From: Mediterranea massiliensis
GTDB taxonomy: Bacteria; Bacteroidota; Bacteroidia; Bacteroidales; Bacteroidaceae
Direction: 5' to 3'
Assembly: GCA_015060685.1 (NCBI GenBank)
Contig: SUXZ01000011.1
Coordinates: forward strand, 1-64,000
DNA length: 64,000 bases
Below the pieces are notes generated by a model, which was given only the letters and a program-made list of their open reading frames with translations, was not told the DNA's origin and did no database searches. A program made the position numbers and the translations under genes. Of this stretch, positions 22,394 through 32,790 are shown piece after piece; the first letter of the stretch is position 1; each line of letters starts with the position of its first letter.

Positions 22394-23536
22394 TTACGGC
22401 TCACTAAAGGATAATGTGGCGCCGGCATAGGCCGATACTACGGCTTCTACCTCGTCGGCATTGAGCGATGTGGGTAGGGAGTAGGTGGGTGTGAACGAGC
22501 TGCCTGTGCCGTTGGTAGAGGGCGTGCCGTTGGTGAACAGACAATCGTCGAAACGCAAGTTGCCATCGTCGTTGTGCGTCTTGTATGCCTTCTTGGGTCC
22601 GGAGAAGACGGTGCGGTCGACATAGATATCGGCTTCCTTGCCTACACCGATGCAAGCGCTGGGCGTTTGGGTGGAGTAGAGGCAATTGGCTATGTGAACC
22701 TTACCGAAGCGTACACGCGGCATGCGTTCGCGGCATCCCTCGTCCCACCAGCAATATTGGAAGGTGGTGTTCAGATGTTCTCTGTCGCCGGTTTGACTAT
22801 CGCTGCTTCCCCAAAGATTTGAGAAGCGGTGGTCGTCGCTACCGCCGCTTCCTCCGGATTGCGGCTCGATGAGGTAGCGGAAGCGGCACCAGGTTACGGC
22901 TACGTTGTCCGATGCATTCTTGCAATCGAAATTACCATCTACGCCATCCTGGAAATCGCAATGATCTACCCACACGTTGGTGGTGCCGTCTATGCAAAGA
23001 TTGTCTCGGCCATCCACATCGTAGGCACCGGCACTCTTGAAGGTTAGGTTGCGCAAGATAAGGTTGCTGGAACCTTTCTTGAAATACAGGATGCCCGATT
23101 GGCTTTGCGTGCGGTTGGGGTTGACAAGTGCCGAGCCTTTCAAGCCAAAAATGGTTTTGTCGGTTGAAAGCACTGAGATGACGTTGTTCACGGTAATTTC
23201 TCCCTTGATGTAGATGATGAGTGCATCCTCTTGTTTCAGTGCGTTTTGCAACTCGGTAGCCGTAGTCACAACAACGCTCTCTCCACCTTCGCCTCCGGTG
23301 ATTCCTTCACCGAAACCTACGGGTGCATTGGCATCGCATGCGGCCATGTCGTTGGAAGGCGGCTGGGGCGATGGGTCGGGAGTTGGCTCAGGCTCAGGCG
23401 TTGGTGTAGGCTTTGTTTCTTCTTGTTGCGGCTTGTCGGGCAGTTCGTCGATAGGGCTATCGCCTCCGCAAGCGCCGAAAACAAACATTAGTATAATAAC
23501 AAATAGTGGTTTGATGGTTAAATTCAAGTATTTCAT
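22394..23536 (-). CDS. Pectate lyase, polysaccharide lyase family 1
   Basis: 380 residues. Lipobox FGAC (Cys 23) then a Pro/Glu/Thr linker to about residue 62, as in surface-exposed Bacteroides enzymes. The parallel beta-helix domain shows the PL1 motifs: TNVWVDHCDFQDGVDGNFD (calcium site), the HHRFSNLWG-type loop (here DDHRFSNLWGSSD) and RERMPRVRFGKVHIANCLY, which holds the catalytic arginine. It should cleave polygalacturonan by beta-elimination at the cell surface. Divergent from the GH3 gene, each with a clear promoter. Confidence 0.93.
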   Translation of the reverse strand: MKYLNLTIKPLFVIILMFVFGACGGDSPIDELPDKPQQEETKPTPTPEPEPTPDPSPQPPSNDMAACDANAPVGFGEGITGGEGGESVVVTTATELQNALKQEDALIIYIKGEITVNNVISVLSTDKTIFGLKGSALVNPNRTQSQSGILYFKKGSSNLILRNLTFKSAGAYDVDGRDNLCIDGTTNVWVDHCDFQDGVDGNFDCKNASDNVAVTWCRFRYLIEPQSGGSGGSDDHRFSNLWGSSDSQTGDREHLNTTFQYCWWDEGCRERMPRVRFGKVHIANCLYSTQTPSACIGVGKEADIYVDRTVFSGPKKAYKTHNDDGNLRFDDCLFTNGTPSTNGTGSSFTPTYSLPTSLNADEVEAVVSAYAGATLSFSEP

Positions 23537-23566
23537 TTCTTGTTCAGCATTTGATAATCAATGGTG

Positions 23567-23597
23567 CAAAATTACTCTTTTCGCTTCGTTTATCAAA
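23567..23597 (-). promoter_or_regulatory. Promoter of the pectate lyase gene
   Basis: On the minus strand TTTG (23594-23597) and TAATTTTG (23567-23574) are separated by 19 bases, an exact match to the Bacteroidetes primary promoter. The ATG is 30 bases downstream. Confidence 0.75.
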
Positions 23598-23636
23598 GGC
23601 AATCGTTAATTATTTCTCGGATATTTCAGCAGGGTG

Positions 23637-23667
23637 TTGCAGAAGTACAAAACATTCCTTACATTTG
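23637..23667 (+). promoter_or_regulatory. Promoter of the GH3 gene
   Basis: TTG (23637-23639), a 20-base gap, then TACATTTG (23660-23667). The ATG is at 23707. Confidence 0.7.
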
Positions 23668-23706
23668 TGGCTAATTTGATTAACCGAAAAATTACATCTG
23701 ATTAGT

Positions 23707-26040
23707 ATGAAGTCTAAAACATTAATAATGAGTAGCATGATACTGATGGCCGGTTGTAGCCTTCCGAAGACCGACATCGAAAGCCAAGTGAACGAATTAT
23801 ACGATAAAATGCCTCAAGAAGAGCGCATTGCACAGTTGAAAAGTTGCTATATGGACGACTTCTTCGACGAAGCAGGCAACCTGGATACTTTGAAGTGCAA
23901 AGAGCTGATGCCCTATGGCATGGGACACTTTTCGCAATATGCCAGCCAGAAGACGATGGAAGCAAATGTGTTGCGCGATCGCGTAGCCGCCATGCAAGAG
24001 TGGCTGATGAATCACACTCCCAACGGCATACCGGCTTTGTTTCATGAAGAGGTGCTTTCGGGCATCAATACCCGTGGTGCAACCATCTATCCGCAACAAA
24101 TCGGTCAGGCATGTTCGTTCAATCCCGAACTGGCCGAGTTGAAAACGTTGCAAACCGGCATCGCCATGCGCAAGATGGGTGGCGTTTTGTCGCTATCGCC
24201 CATGGTGGATGTGTGTCGCATACCCAGTTTCAACCGCTTGGAAGAGTCGTATGGCGAAGATGCTTATCTGTCGGCCGTGATGGGTACTGCTTTTGTGAAG
24301 GGCTTGCAACAAGGCGACCTTAAGAAAGGCGTTGGCGCTTGCTCGAAGCACTACCTGGGCTATGGCGGTGGAGGCGATGCCGACGAAAAAGAGATGATGG
24401 AAGAGATTCTGATGCCTCACGAGGCAATGATTCGTTTGGCGGGAAGTAAGGTGCTGATGCCGGGCTATCATGCCGTGCATGGCACTAATTGTGTGGCCAA
24501 TAGCGAGATACTACAAGACATTCTTCGCGGCTATTTAGGTTTCGACGGCATGGTAGTGAGCGACTATACCGCCATCGACCAGTTGCCCGGTTATGAAACC
24601 ACTATGCAAAAGGCCGCCGCAGCTATCAACAACGGAAACGATGTGGATTTCCCCAAGGGAGAAAACTACCAATATCTGCAAGAGGCTATCGACCAGGGTC
24701 TGGTGAAGCCTGAAGTACTGGAAAGAGCCGTAAAGAACGTGTTGCGTCATAAATTCCGTGCAGGCTTGTTCGATGAGAATCCTTATTTATATAGCAACGA
24801 GCAGATTGTATTGGATACCCCGGAAGAACGTAAAACAGCCTACGAAATAGCTACTCAATCGGTGGTACTTTTAGAGAATAACGGCATCTTGCCGCTGAAG
24901 GATGTAAAGAATGTTTTGGTGACTGGCCCTAATGCCAACTCGATGTGGGCTATGTGTGGCGACTACTCCTTCCCATCTATGTCTTACTTCTGGAAGCATA
25001 ATACCGAAGATTTGGAGCATGCACCTATCGTGAAGTTGCTCGAAGGGATGAATGCACGCAAACCCGAAGGCGTGAACATCCTTTACTCACGCGGATGCGA
25101 TTGGACGGAAGAGATTGAAACCAAATATACCGAAACCGGCGACGAGCGTGCTTGGGAGTACACCCTGTTGCATCGCAAGGTGGATTCGGGCGAGGTGGCC
25201 GATAAGAAAGAGGCACTTGGCATGGCCAAGCAAAGCGATGTCATCATAGCCGCTATGGGCGAGAATGTGATGCTTTGCGGTGAAAACCGCGACCGCCAAG
25301 GGCTTCGTTTGCCGGGCAAGCAAGAACAGTATGTAGAAGAGTTGTTGGCAACAGGTAAGCCGGTTGTACTGATTCTGTTCGGTGGACGTGCGCAAGTTGT
25401 TGCGGGCATCGCCGAACGCTGTGCGGCGGTTATCCAAGCCTGGTATCCGGGCGAGGAGGGTGGTAATGCCGTAGCCGACATTCTTTACGGCAATGTTTCG
25501 CCTTCGGCAAAGCTATCTGTAAGCTATCCGAATACAGAGGTGTATGAACCGCTTTGCTACAACTACTCGGCCGAAAAGGATGCGCGCGTAGCATGGCCGT
25601 TCGGTTATGGTTTGAGTTATACAACTTTTGAATATGCCAACTTGTCGATGAACAATGAAGCAGCTACTACCGATAAAACCATTACACTTGCATTCGATGT
25701 GACAAACACCGGCTCGGTGAAAAGCGATGAGATTGCGCAGATTTATCTCTCGCCGGCCGATGGCAATACAAACATTCGTCCTATTCAATTACAAGGATTT
25801 GCCCGCGTGTCGCTTGCACCCGGCGAAACCAAGAGGGTGGAAGTGGCGATGCACGTCGAGCAATTCGGTTATTATAGCAATGAAGGACAACGCCAATGGA
25901 ACATCGCGCCGGGCGAATATACGCTTAAGGTGGGCGCATCGTCGCAAGACATCAAGTTGAGCGGAAACATCCGTTTGCAAGGCGAAAAGGTGGTAAAACC
26001 GCTTAGAGAGTATTATTTCTCGGAAAGTGTTGTGAAATAG
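23707..26040 (+). CDS. Glycoside hydrolase family 3, lipoprotein
   Basis: 777 residues. Lipobox MAGC (Cys 17). The N-terminal barrel (about 60-360) carries GATIYPQQIGQAC, LSLSPMVDVCRIPSFNRLEESYGED, KHYLGYG and FDGMVVSDYTAIDQLPG, whose Asp in SDY is the nucleophile. The alpha/beta sandwich (about 390-610) includes VVLLENNGILPLKDV and GENRDRQGLRLPGKQEQYVEEL. A fibronectin-III-like domain ends the protein (from about 660: LAFDVTNTGSVKSDEIAQIYLS). Sequence style is close to beta-xylosidase/beta-glucosidase members; the sugar is uncertain. Confidence 0.95.
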   Translation: MKSKTLIMSSMILMAGCSLPKTDIESQVNELYDKMPQEERIAQLKSCYMDDFFDEAGNLDTLKCKELMPYGMGHFSQYASQKTMEANVLRDRVAAMQEWLMNHTPNGIPALFHEEVLSGINTRGATIYPQQIGQACSFNPELAELKTLQTGIAMRKMGGVLSLSPMVDVCRIPSFNRLEESYGEDAYLSAVMGTAFVKGLQQGDLKKGVGACSKHYLGYGGGGDADEKEMMEEILMPHEAMIRLAGSKVLMPGYHAVHGTNCVANSEILQDILRGYLGFDGMVVSDYTAIDQLPGYETTMQKAAAAINNGNDVDFPKGENYQYLQEAIDQGLVKPEVLERAVKNVLRHKFRAGLFDENPYLYSNEQIVLDTPEERKTAYEIATQSVVLLENNGILPLKDVKNVLVTGPNANSMWAMCGDYSFPSMSYFWKHNTEDLEHAPIVKLLEGMNARKPEGVNILYSRGCDWTEEIETKYTETGDERAWEYTLLHRKVDSGEVADKKEALGMAKQSDVIIAAMGENVMLCGENRDRQGLRLPGKQEQYVEELLATGKPVVLILFGGRAQVVAGIAERCAAVIQAWYPGEEGGNAVADILYGNVSPSAKLSVSYPNTEVYEPLCYNYSAEKDARVAWPFGYGLSYTTFEYANLSMNNEAATTDKTITLAFDVTNTGSVKSDEIAQIYLSPADGNTNIRPIQLQGFARVSLAPGETKRVEVAMHVEQFGYYSNEGQRQWNIAPGEYTLKVGASSQDIKLSGNIRLQGEKVVKPLREYYFSESVVK

Positions 26041-26052
26041 AATGTTATTGAT

Positions 26053-26550
26053 ATGATAGAAGTGAGTGATGCGGCTTTGCGTCAAGCCGCCGGAGAGGGA
26101 ATGGATGCCTTTATCCAAGTATTTACCGATGCCTATAAGCAGGTGATTGGCGATGAATGGAATGCCGAAAAAATGGCGTTACTCAATGCCGAGCAACACA
26201 CTTTGCTGGCCTACCAGTTGTTTCGCGACGAGGTGATGGAAGGAGGCTTCTGCCAGCTTATCCAGAATGGTTATGGCGGATACATCTTTATGAATCCGTT
26301 TGCCAAGGCACTCCGTTTATGGGGTGTGGGCGAGCTGACCAAGATTATTTATAGTGCGAGGGAAATTTATGTGGCAAACAAGCAGGATTTGGAACGCGAA
26401 CGCACCGACGATGAGTTTATGGCCATGTACGAACAATACGAGGCTTTCGACGACCTGGAGGATAAGTTTTTAGAGAAAGAAGAGCAATTCACCGCCTTGG
26501 TTGCACAATATGTAGATGACCATTTGGCACAATTTGCTGCGATTATTTAA
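26053..26550 (+). CDS. DMP19 family protein (DUF4375)
   Basis: 165 residues. QHTLLAYQLFRDEVMEGGFCQLIQNGYGGYIF with FAKALRLWGVGELTKII is the DMP19-like core: a short helical domain with an N-G-Y/F-G-x-Y loop. The C-terminus is acidic. Cytoplasmic, function unknown; the name comes from a DNA-mimic protein of Neisseria, but most relatives are not shown to act so. It starts 12 bases after the GH3 gene, so it may be read through from it. Confidence 0.85.
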   Translation: MIEVSDAALRQAAGEGMDAFIQVFTDAYKQVIGDEWNAEKMALLNAEQHTLLAYQLFRDEVMEGGFCQLIQNGYGGYIFMNPFAKALRLWGVGELTKIIYSAREIYVANKQDLERERTDDEFMAMYEQYEAFDDLEDKFLEKEEQFTALVAQYVDDHLAQFAAII

Positions 26551-26612
26551 ACAACATTTATTAAAAACATTGAAAAAAGGGTTAATGTAGGCATAATATT
26601 GATTCTTTTGAC

Positions 26613-26620
26613 TATTTTTG
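26613..26620 (+). promoter_or_regulatory. -7 box of the 26649 lipoprotein gene
   Basis: TATTTTTG matches TAnnTTTG, 28 bases before the ATG. Confidence 0.55.
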
Positions 26621-26648
26621 CACCGCAAAATTTAAACATAATACAAGA

Positions 26649-27461
26649 ATGAAACATTTGAAATTAATGATGGCAGCCCTTGCCATAATGATGGGCTTAA
26701 CTATGACTTCTTGCTTGGGTGATGAAGAAGAAGTGGCACCGACTATTACTACTGTTGCAAAACTTAGATCAGCATTTCCTTGCGAGTTTGTTACCGACGA
26801 TGGTTTTGTAATTGTTCCCAGTTCATCTTCTGTAAGCAAATTCGAGGCAAACAATAGCATCTCATTGTCGAAATACTTGAACAATGTGTGCTACATCATT
26901 TATACTTTACCTGCCGGTAAAGAGATTAAAGAGGGAGATAAGGGCGTGGAAGATGTAACGCTCGAAGGCTTGGCTACGCTGAATTCGAAGGTTGAAAGAG
27001 TAAGCGAAAAGGGTGCGGTAAACGACTCGATCAACAAGGCCGCTATTATCTCGTTAGGTAAAGAGGGCAACGAATATCTGAAACCTGCCATGTTCGATGC
27101 TACAACCGTTTTCTTGTGCATCGATTATTTCTTGCTGAACAAGGGACACGACTTTACATTGGTGGATTATCTTAGCGAACAACCCGAAGATGAAGAAGGT
27201 GTGTTGACTTTCTATCTGCGTCATAACAACAACGACGACTCAATGATGAACACATCAACCACATCATATACATGGGCTAAGAACGGATATGTATGGTTCT
27301 TGTATCACGGCTTTGATATTACTGCTTCGATGATGGATTATCAAATGCAGAATGGAGGAAAGAAGCCTGAGGCTATAAAGATTGTGACCTACGAAAATGC
27401 AACAACTCCTTCATTGGAATCGGCTAAGCCAATGATGCACTACATCGAGTATAAGTATTAA
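26649..27461 (+). CDS. Putative lipoprotein of unknown function
   Basis: 270 residues. Lipobox MTSC (Cys 22) followed by an acidic stretch (LGDEEEV), the surface-export pattern of Bacteroidetes lipoproteins. The mature part seems to be a beta-rich domain, with ITTVAKLRSAFPCEFVTDD near the start and TYTWAKNGYVWFLYHGFDIT-like aromatic strands near the end (the first is TSYTWAKNGYVWFLYHGFDI). It resembles the many NigD/DUF4840-like lipoproteins but a family could not be fixed. It stands alone with its own promoter, 24 bases before the Yip1-like gene. Confidence 0.75.
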   Translation: MKHLKLMMAALAIMMGLTMTSCLGDEEEVAPTITTVAKLRSAFPCEFVTDDGFVIVPSSSSVSKFEANNSISLSKYLNNVCYIIYTLPAGKEIKEGDKGVEDVTLEGLATLNSKVERVSEKGAVNDSINKAAIISLGKEGNEYLKPAMFDATTVFLCIDYFLLNKGHDFTLVDYLSEQPEDEEGVLTFYLRHNNNDDSMMNTSTTSYTWAKNGYVWFLYHGFDITASMMDYQMQNGGKKPEAIKIVTYENATTPSLESAKPMMHYIEYKY

Positions 27462-27485
27462 TGTTAAAACATTCACTACGGTAAA

Positions 27486-28061
27486 TTGAATTACAAGGAA
27501 TTATTTCATATTGCCCTACAACTGATTTCCTCCCCGGCTACCGCTTGGGAGGAAATTCGTTTGGAAGAGGATAAGCGGAAAGTGTTCACTTCGTTCGTTT
27601 ATCCCATGATAGGCTTGTGTGGTTTATCCGTCTTCTTGGGCACTATCTTCAGCATGGGATGGAGCGGGCCGCAAAGTTTCCAAATGGCTATGACCAAGTG
27701 TTGTGCCGTGGCCGTATCGTTGTTTGGTGGATACTATTTGGCCGCTTACCTGCTGAACGAAGTCTCTATGCGTATGCTTGGACGCGATGACGACCACTTG
27801 CTGATGCAACAATTTGCCGGATATGCCATGGTAGTGCCTTTTGCACTACAAATCATTATCGGCCTGTTGCCCGATTTCAACATTGTGGCCATCTTGTTGC
27901 AATTCTATATCGCCGTACTTATTTGGGAAGGAAGTGAAAAACTGTTGCAAATAGAGGAAAAAGAACGTTTGCGCTTCACTATCTTCGCTACGGCATTGCT
28001 CATCGGATGCCCCGCAATTATACAATTTGTATTCAATAAGTTAACCGCTGTACTGAACTAA
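27486..28061 (+). CDS. Yip1-family membrane protein, TTG start
   Basis: 191 residues with about five membrane segments (around 40-65, 75-100, 110-135, 135-155, 165-190). LISSPATAWEEIRLEED at the N-terminus is typical of bacterial Yip1/DUF1282 proteins. The start is TTG at 27486: an in-frame TAA at 27465-27467 excludes any upstream ATG, and the next ATG is residue 40, inside the first membrane segment. Its stop directly abuts the ATG of smpB. Function unknown. Confidence 0.82.
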   Translation: MNYKELFHIALQLISSPATAWEEIRLEEDKRKVFTSFVYPMIGLCGLSVFLGTIFSMGWSGPQSFQMAMTKCCAVAVSLFGGYYLAAYLLNEVSMRMLGRDDDHLLMQQFAGYAMVVPFALQIIIGLLPDFNIVAILLQFYIAVLIWEGSEKLLQIEEKERLRFTIFATALLIGCPAIIQFVFNKLTAVLN

Positions 28062-28514
28062 ATGAAACAACCGGCAATAAATATCAAGAACAAACGTGCT
28101 ACCTTCGATTACGAACTAATCGATACCTACACGGCGGGCATTGTGCTGACGGGTACAGAGATTAAATCTATCCGATTGGGTAAGGCAAGCCTTGTAGATA
28201 CTTATTGCTATTTTGTTAACAACGAGTTGTGGGTGAAGAATATGCACATTGCCGAATACTTCTACGGCTCGTACAATAACCACACCGCCCGTCGCGAACG
28301 AAAACTGTTGCTGACTAAAAAAGAACTTGATAAACTGAAACGAGGTTCGCTCGATCCTGGTTTTACACTAATTCCCGTCAGGATGTTTATCAACGAAAAG
28401 GGATTGGCAAAGGTGGTAGTAGCGCTTGCAAAGGGTAAGAAGCAATTCGACAAGCGACAATCGCTGAAGGAAAAAGACGACAAACGCGACATGGCTCGTA
28501 TGTTCAAATACTAA
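28062..28514 (+). CDS. smpB: SsrA-binding protein SmpB
   Basis: 150 residues, normal length. [29 protein letters not shown] is the conserved N-terminal strand set, followed by [23 protein letters not shown] (tmRNA-binding) and a basic tail ending [11 protein letters not shown]. It carries tmRNA to stalled ribosomes for trans-translation. Directly abutted by the Yip1-like gene and followed after 14 bases by metH, so the three are probably co-transcribed. Confidence 0.97.
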   Translation: MKQPAINIKNKRATFDYELIDTYTAGIVLTGTEIKSIRLGKASLVDTYCYFVNNELWVKNMHIAEYFYGSYNNHTARRERKLLLTKKELDKLKRGSLDPGFTLIPVRMFINEKGLAKVVVALAKGKKQFDKRQSLKEKDDKRDMARMFKY

Positions 28515-28528
28515 CAAAACAACTGACA

Positions 28529-31270
28529 ATGAAGCTGAACGAGGAGGTGCGCAAACGCATCTTGATATTGGATGGTGCCATGGGCACCATGATTCAACAA
28601 TACAACTTGAAGGAAGAGGATTTTCGAGGCGAACGCTTCGCAAACCTTCCCGGACAGATGAAGGGAAACAACGATTTACTTTGTCTGACATGTCCCGATG
28701 TGGTGATGGATATTCACCGCAAATATCTTCAAGCCGGTGCCGATATTGTTGAAACCAATTCGTTCAACGCTACACGCATTAGTATGGCCGACTATCGTGT
28801 CGAGGAATACATTGCGGAAATAAACCTCGCGGCTGCTCGATTGGCGCGCGAAGTTGCCGATGAATTTACGGCGGTTACTCCCGAAAAACCGCGTTTCGTT
28901 GCCGGTTCGGTAGGCCCAACGAATAAAACTCTCTCATTAAGTCCCGACGTTAATAATCCTGCTTTGCGTAACATTACCTACGATGAATTGCTCAATGCCT
29001 ATGTTGAGCAGATGGAGGCATTGTTGCAAGGTGGGGTAGATGTGCTACTGATTGAGACTATTTTCGATACACTGAATGCGAAAGCTGCTATTCATGCCGC
29101 ACAATTGGCGATGGAAAAAGTTGGTAGAGAGGTGCCATTGATGCTTTCGGTCACCGTTTCGGATATTGCAGGGCGCACATTGTCTGGTCAAACGCTCGAT
29201 GCTTTTCTGGCATCGGTGCAACATGCTAAGTTGTTTTCAGTCGGTTTGAATTGCTCGTTTGGTGCGCGTCAGATGAAACCATTCTTGCGCCAACTTGCCG
29301 AGCGCGCACCTTATTATATATCTGTTTATCCCAATGCTGGTTTACCCAATAACTTAGGGCAATACGACCAATCGCCCGAAGAAATGGCGGCGGAAGTGCG
29401 CGAATACATCGAAGAGGGATTGGTGAATATTGTAGGCGGTTGTTGTGGCACTACGCACGAATATATAGCTCAGTTCGGTGCATTGATAGAAGGTGCGCAA
29501 CCGCATGTACCGGTAAGTGAATCGCCCAATATGTGGTTATCGGGTTTGGAATTGCTCGAAATGCGCCCAGAGATTAACTTCTTGAATGTGGGCGAACGAT
29601 GCAACGTAGCAGGCTCGCGCAAATTCTTGCGATTGATAAACGAAAAAAACTATGACGAGGCGTTAAGCATTGCTCGCAAGCAAGTGGAAGATGGCGCGTT
29701 AGTAATAGATATCAATATGGACGACGGCTTGCTGGATGCAGAAAAGGAGATGACTACCTTCTTGAATTTGCTTGCTTCCGAGCCGGAAATAGCTAAGGTG
29801 CCTGTGATGATTGACTCGTCCAATTGGCGTGTTATCGAAGCAGGCTTGAAATGTGTACAAGGAAAACCGATTGTAAACTCTATTTCGTTGAAGGAAGGCG
29901 AGGAAATTTTCACGCAACGTGCTTCGTGCATCCGCGCAATGGGTGCGGCGGTTGTGGTGATGGCGTTCGATGAAAATGGGCAAGCCGATACGTATGAACG
30001 CAAAATTGCGGTGTGCGAACGAGCCTATCGTTTGCTTACCGAAAAGGTGGGTTTCCGTGCATGCGACATTATCTTTGACCCCAATGTGTTGGCTATTGCT
30101 ACGGGCATGGAAGAGCATAATAACTATGCGCTGGATTTTATTCGTGCGACAAAGTGGATAAAGCAAAACCTGCCGGGTGCACACGTTAGCGGTGGAGTAA
30201 GTAATCTCTCTTTCTCTTTCCGCGGCAATAACTATATTCGTGAGGCGATGCATGCCGTATTCTTGTATCATGCTATTGAGGCTGGTATGGATATGGGTAT
30301 TGTAAATCCTTCTACATCTGTGTTGTATAGCGATATTCCTACCGATTTATTGGTGTTGTTGGAAGATGTGGTGTTGAATCGTCGCCCCGACGCAACCGAG
30401 CGATTGATAGAAGCGGCAACAACCTATAAACAACAAGCCACTAATAGTGCGCAAGCCGATACATCTTCAGTAAATGCATGGCGCAACGAATCGCTGAACG
30501 AACGTTTGCAACAAGCATTGATTAAGGGTGTTGCCGATTATTTGCAAGCTGATTTGACGGAGGCGTTGCAACAATACGAACGTGCGGTAGATATTATCGA
30601 AGGCCCGTTGATGGCCGGCATGAATAGGGTAGGCGAATTGTTTGGCGCGGGTAAGATGTTTTTGCCGCAAGTGGTGAAGACGGCTCGCACTATGAAACAA
30701 GCGGTAGCTATTCTTCAGCCTACTATTGAAGCACAAAAGCTGAGCGCAACAACTTCATCGGGAAAGGTACTTCTTGCTACGGTTAAGGGCGATGTGCATG
30801 ATATAGGTAAAAACATCGTGTCGGTGGTAATGGCTTGCAACGGCTATGAAATAATCGACTTGGGCGTAATGGTGCCGCCAGAAACAATTGTGCAATGCGC
30901 TATCGAAGAAAAGGTGGATATGATTGGGCTTAGCGGTTTGATTACACCTTCGCTCGAAGAGATGGTGAATGTAGCCAAAGCATTGCAAATGGCGGGGCAA
31001 GAGATTCCGTTGCTGATTGGCGGCGCAACAACCTCTTTGCTACATACGGCTTTGAAGATTGCACCTGTGTATCAAGCGCCGGTTGTACATATGAAGGACG
31101 CTTCGCAAAATGCCGGTGTAGCAGCTCGCTTAATGAATGCTACTCAACGCAAAGAGTTGGTAGCTGAATTGAATGCAACATACGAACGCTTGCGCAACGA
31201 ACATGCTGTGCAACAAACGGAGATTTTGTCGTTTGAAGAAGCCAACAAACGAAAGCCCAATTTCTTCTAA
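28529..31270 (+). CDS. metH: Cobalamin-dependent methionine synthase lacking the activation domain
   Basis: 913 residues against about 1230 in E. coli. Homocysteine domain: [10 protein letters not shown] at the start, and [15 protein letters not shown] with the zinc cysteines near 310. Folate domain from about 345 ([18 protein letters not shown]). B12 cap and Rossmann domain from about 650 to 880, with [11 protein letters not shown] holding the cobalt-ligating His. It ends with [12 protein letters not shown], so the SAM-dependent reactivation domain is absent. Transfers methyl from methyltetrahydrofolate to homocysteine. No cobalamin riboswitch was found before it. Confidence 0.95.
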   Translation: MKLNEEVRKRILILDGAMGTMIQQYNLKEEDFRGERFANLPGQMKGNNDLLCLTCPDVVMDIHRKYLQAGADIVETNSFNATRISMADYRVEEYIAEINLAAARLAREVADEFTAVTPEKPRFVAGSVGPTNKTLSLSPDVNNPALRNITYDELLNAYVEQMEALLQGGVDVLLIETIFDTLNAKAAIHAAQLAMEKVGREVPLMLSVTVSDIAGRTLSGQTLDAFLASVQHAKLFSVGLNCSFGARQMKPFLRQLAERAPYYISVYPNAGLPNNLGQYDQSPEEMAAEVREYIEEGLVNIVGGCCGTTHEYIAQFGALIEGAQPHVPVSESPNMWLSGLELLEMRPEINFLNVGERCNVAGSRKFLRLINEKNYDEALSIARKQVEDGALVIDINMDDGLLDAEKEMTTFLNLLASEPEIAKVPVMIDSSNWRVIEAGLKCVQGKPIVNSISLKEGEEIFTQRASCIRAMGAAVVVMAFDENGQADTYERKIAVCERAYRLLTEKVGFRACDIIFDPNVLAIATGMEEHNNYALDFIRATKWIKQNLPGAHVSGGVSNLSFSFRGNNYIREAMHAVFLYHAIEAGMDMGIVNPSTSVLYSDIPTDLLVLLEDVVLNRRPDATERLIEAATTYKQQATNSAQADTSSVNAWRNESLNERLQQALIKGVADYLQADLTEALQQYERAVDIIEGPLMAGMNRVGELFGAGKMFLPQVVKTARTMKQAVAILQPTIEAQKLSATTSSGKVLLATVKGDVHDIGKNIVSVVMACNGYEIIDLGVMVPPETIVQCAIEEKVDMIGLSGLITPSLEEMVNVAKALQMAGQEIPLLIGGATTSLLHTALKIAPVYQAPVVHMKDASQNAGVAARLMNATQRKELVAELNATYERLRNEHAVQQTEILSFEEANKRKPNFF

Positions 31271-31289
31271 TTCTTTTTCAAACCGATTT

Positions 31290-32711
31290 TTATTCGTCCG
31301 ATGGCAATAGCTTGGCGGCTATGCGCTTTTTGGGCGATAGGCTCATGTCGCGTAGTTGTTCGGCTTGGCGAACAATGTTTCCCGGGCCATCTTTGAATTG
31401 GTTTACTGCTTTTTGATAATCTTTCTGTAATGCATCTACGCGGTCGCCTATAGTAAGAAGCGTGTCGCCAAAGCCCGCAATTTTTTCGTAAAGTTTCGTG
31501 CCGCGGTCGATGATGTTTTGCACATTCTTTACTTGATTTTCCCGTTTCCAGAGGTCGAGCGATAGGCGCAAAGCACTGATTAAGTTTGTGGGATTCATAA
31601 GAACCACCTTCTTGTTGTAGGCATACTCCCAAAGGTTGTTATCGGCTTGAATAGCTTGCAGATAAGCGCCTTCGGTAGGGATGAACATCATGACGAAATC
31701 GGGCGCTTTGATGTCGTATCGCGAGTAGTCTTTGCGACTTAGCTCGTCGATATGGCTATGCACCGATTGTAAATGTGCTTTCAGTAGTCGTTCTTGCTCG
31801 GTGCGGTCGTCGGTGGCGGTAAGTGCGGCATAGGCCGTGAGCGATACTTTCGAGTCGATGATGATGTCGCGGTCGTCTGGATAGCGGATGATGATGTCGG
31901 GTTGCATGCGTTGACCGCTCTCTTCGTTGATGAGTATTTCGCCCGTTTCGTCTTTAATAAACTCTTGGCGGAAGTAGTGTTCGCCTTCGATGAGGCCGGA
32001 CGATTGCAGGATGCGTTCAAGAATCATCTCTCCCCAGTTTCCTTGTTGTTTAGAGTCGCCTTTCAGCGCGCGTGTCAGGTTGTTGGCCTCTTCGCTAAGG
32101 CGGTTGTTCAGTTCGCGCAATTCTTTGATGTGCTCGCCCAGCGAGTGACGTTCTTTAGCTTCGGTGGTGTAGGCTTGTTCTACCTTTTCGCGAAACTCTT
32201 TGATGTCCTTATCCAGTGGGCGTAGCAGGTTGTTGATGTGTTCACTATTCAGTTTGGTAAAGTCTTCCGTCTTGCTTTGGAAGATGCGATTCGAGATGTT
32301 CTCGAATTCGGTATTCATGCGCTTGTGTAGGCTTTCTACCTCTTCTTTCTGTTGTTTCAAGCGCGTTTCCCATTGCTCTTGTTGCTGATTGAGGCGTTCG
32401 ATGAAGGATGTTTCTTGTGCATTTATGCGCTCTTTGAACGAACGCTCTTGCTCGGCCAATCGCTTTTCGTATTGTTGGCGTTGTTCGTTCAGTAGTGCTT
32501 CGGCTTGCTTCTCTTGTAGGGCAATTCGTTCGTTGGCATTTTGTCGTTCGCGCATCAGTGTTTCGTCGGCATTATGCTTTAGCAATGCTTCTTGTGAAGC
32601 TGCTGCGTCGAGCTTTGCTTTGAGCGAAGTGCTTTTTCGAGATTCATAGATATATCCTACAAGTAGCACTATAAGGATGATAGCGGCCGGTATAATAAAT
32701 GCAATATCCAT
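31290..32711 (-). CDS. rmuC: DNA recombination protein RmuC
   Basis: 473 residues. One N-terminal membrane segment ([18 protein letters not shown]), then a long Glu/Gln/Arg-rich coiled coil (about 30-180), then the conserved endonuclease-like domain: [38 protein letters not shown] and [16 protein letters not shown]. RmuC limits DNA inversion at short repeats. The gene is convergent with metH, 19 bases apart. Confidence 0.95.
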   Translation of the reverse strand: MDIAFIIPAAIILIVLLVGYIYESRKSTSLKAKLDAAASQEALLKHNADETLMRERQNANERIALQEKQAEALLNEQRQQYEKRLAEQERSFKERINAQETSFIERLNQQQEQWETRLKQQKEEVESLHKRMNTEFENISNRIFQSKTEDFTKLNSEHINNLLRPLDKDIKEFREKVEQAYTTEAKERHSLGEHIKELRELNNRLSEEANNLTRALKGDSKQQGNWGEMILERILQSSGLIEGEHYFRQEFIKDETGEILINEESGQRMQPDIIIRYPDDRDIIIDSKVSLTAYAALTATDDRTEQERLLKAHLQSVHSHIDELSRKDYSRYDIKAPDFVMMFIPTEGAYLQAIQADNNLWEYAYNKKVVLMNPTNLISALRLSLDLWKRENQVKNVQNIIDRGTKLYEKIAGFGDTLLTIGDRVDALQKDYQKAVNQFKDGPGNIVRQAEQLRDMSLSPKKRIAAKLLPSDE

Positions 32712-32790
32712 CTTTAATAAATTATTTCGCGTTTATATATAAATGTAAAATGAATTTATACCTAAATTATTTTGCAAATAGGCATAGCTT

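Noticed and set aside
28515-28528. Cobalamin riboswitch before metH
   Set aside because: Only 14 bases separate smpB and metH, and no B12-box-like sequence was seen in the upstream genes.
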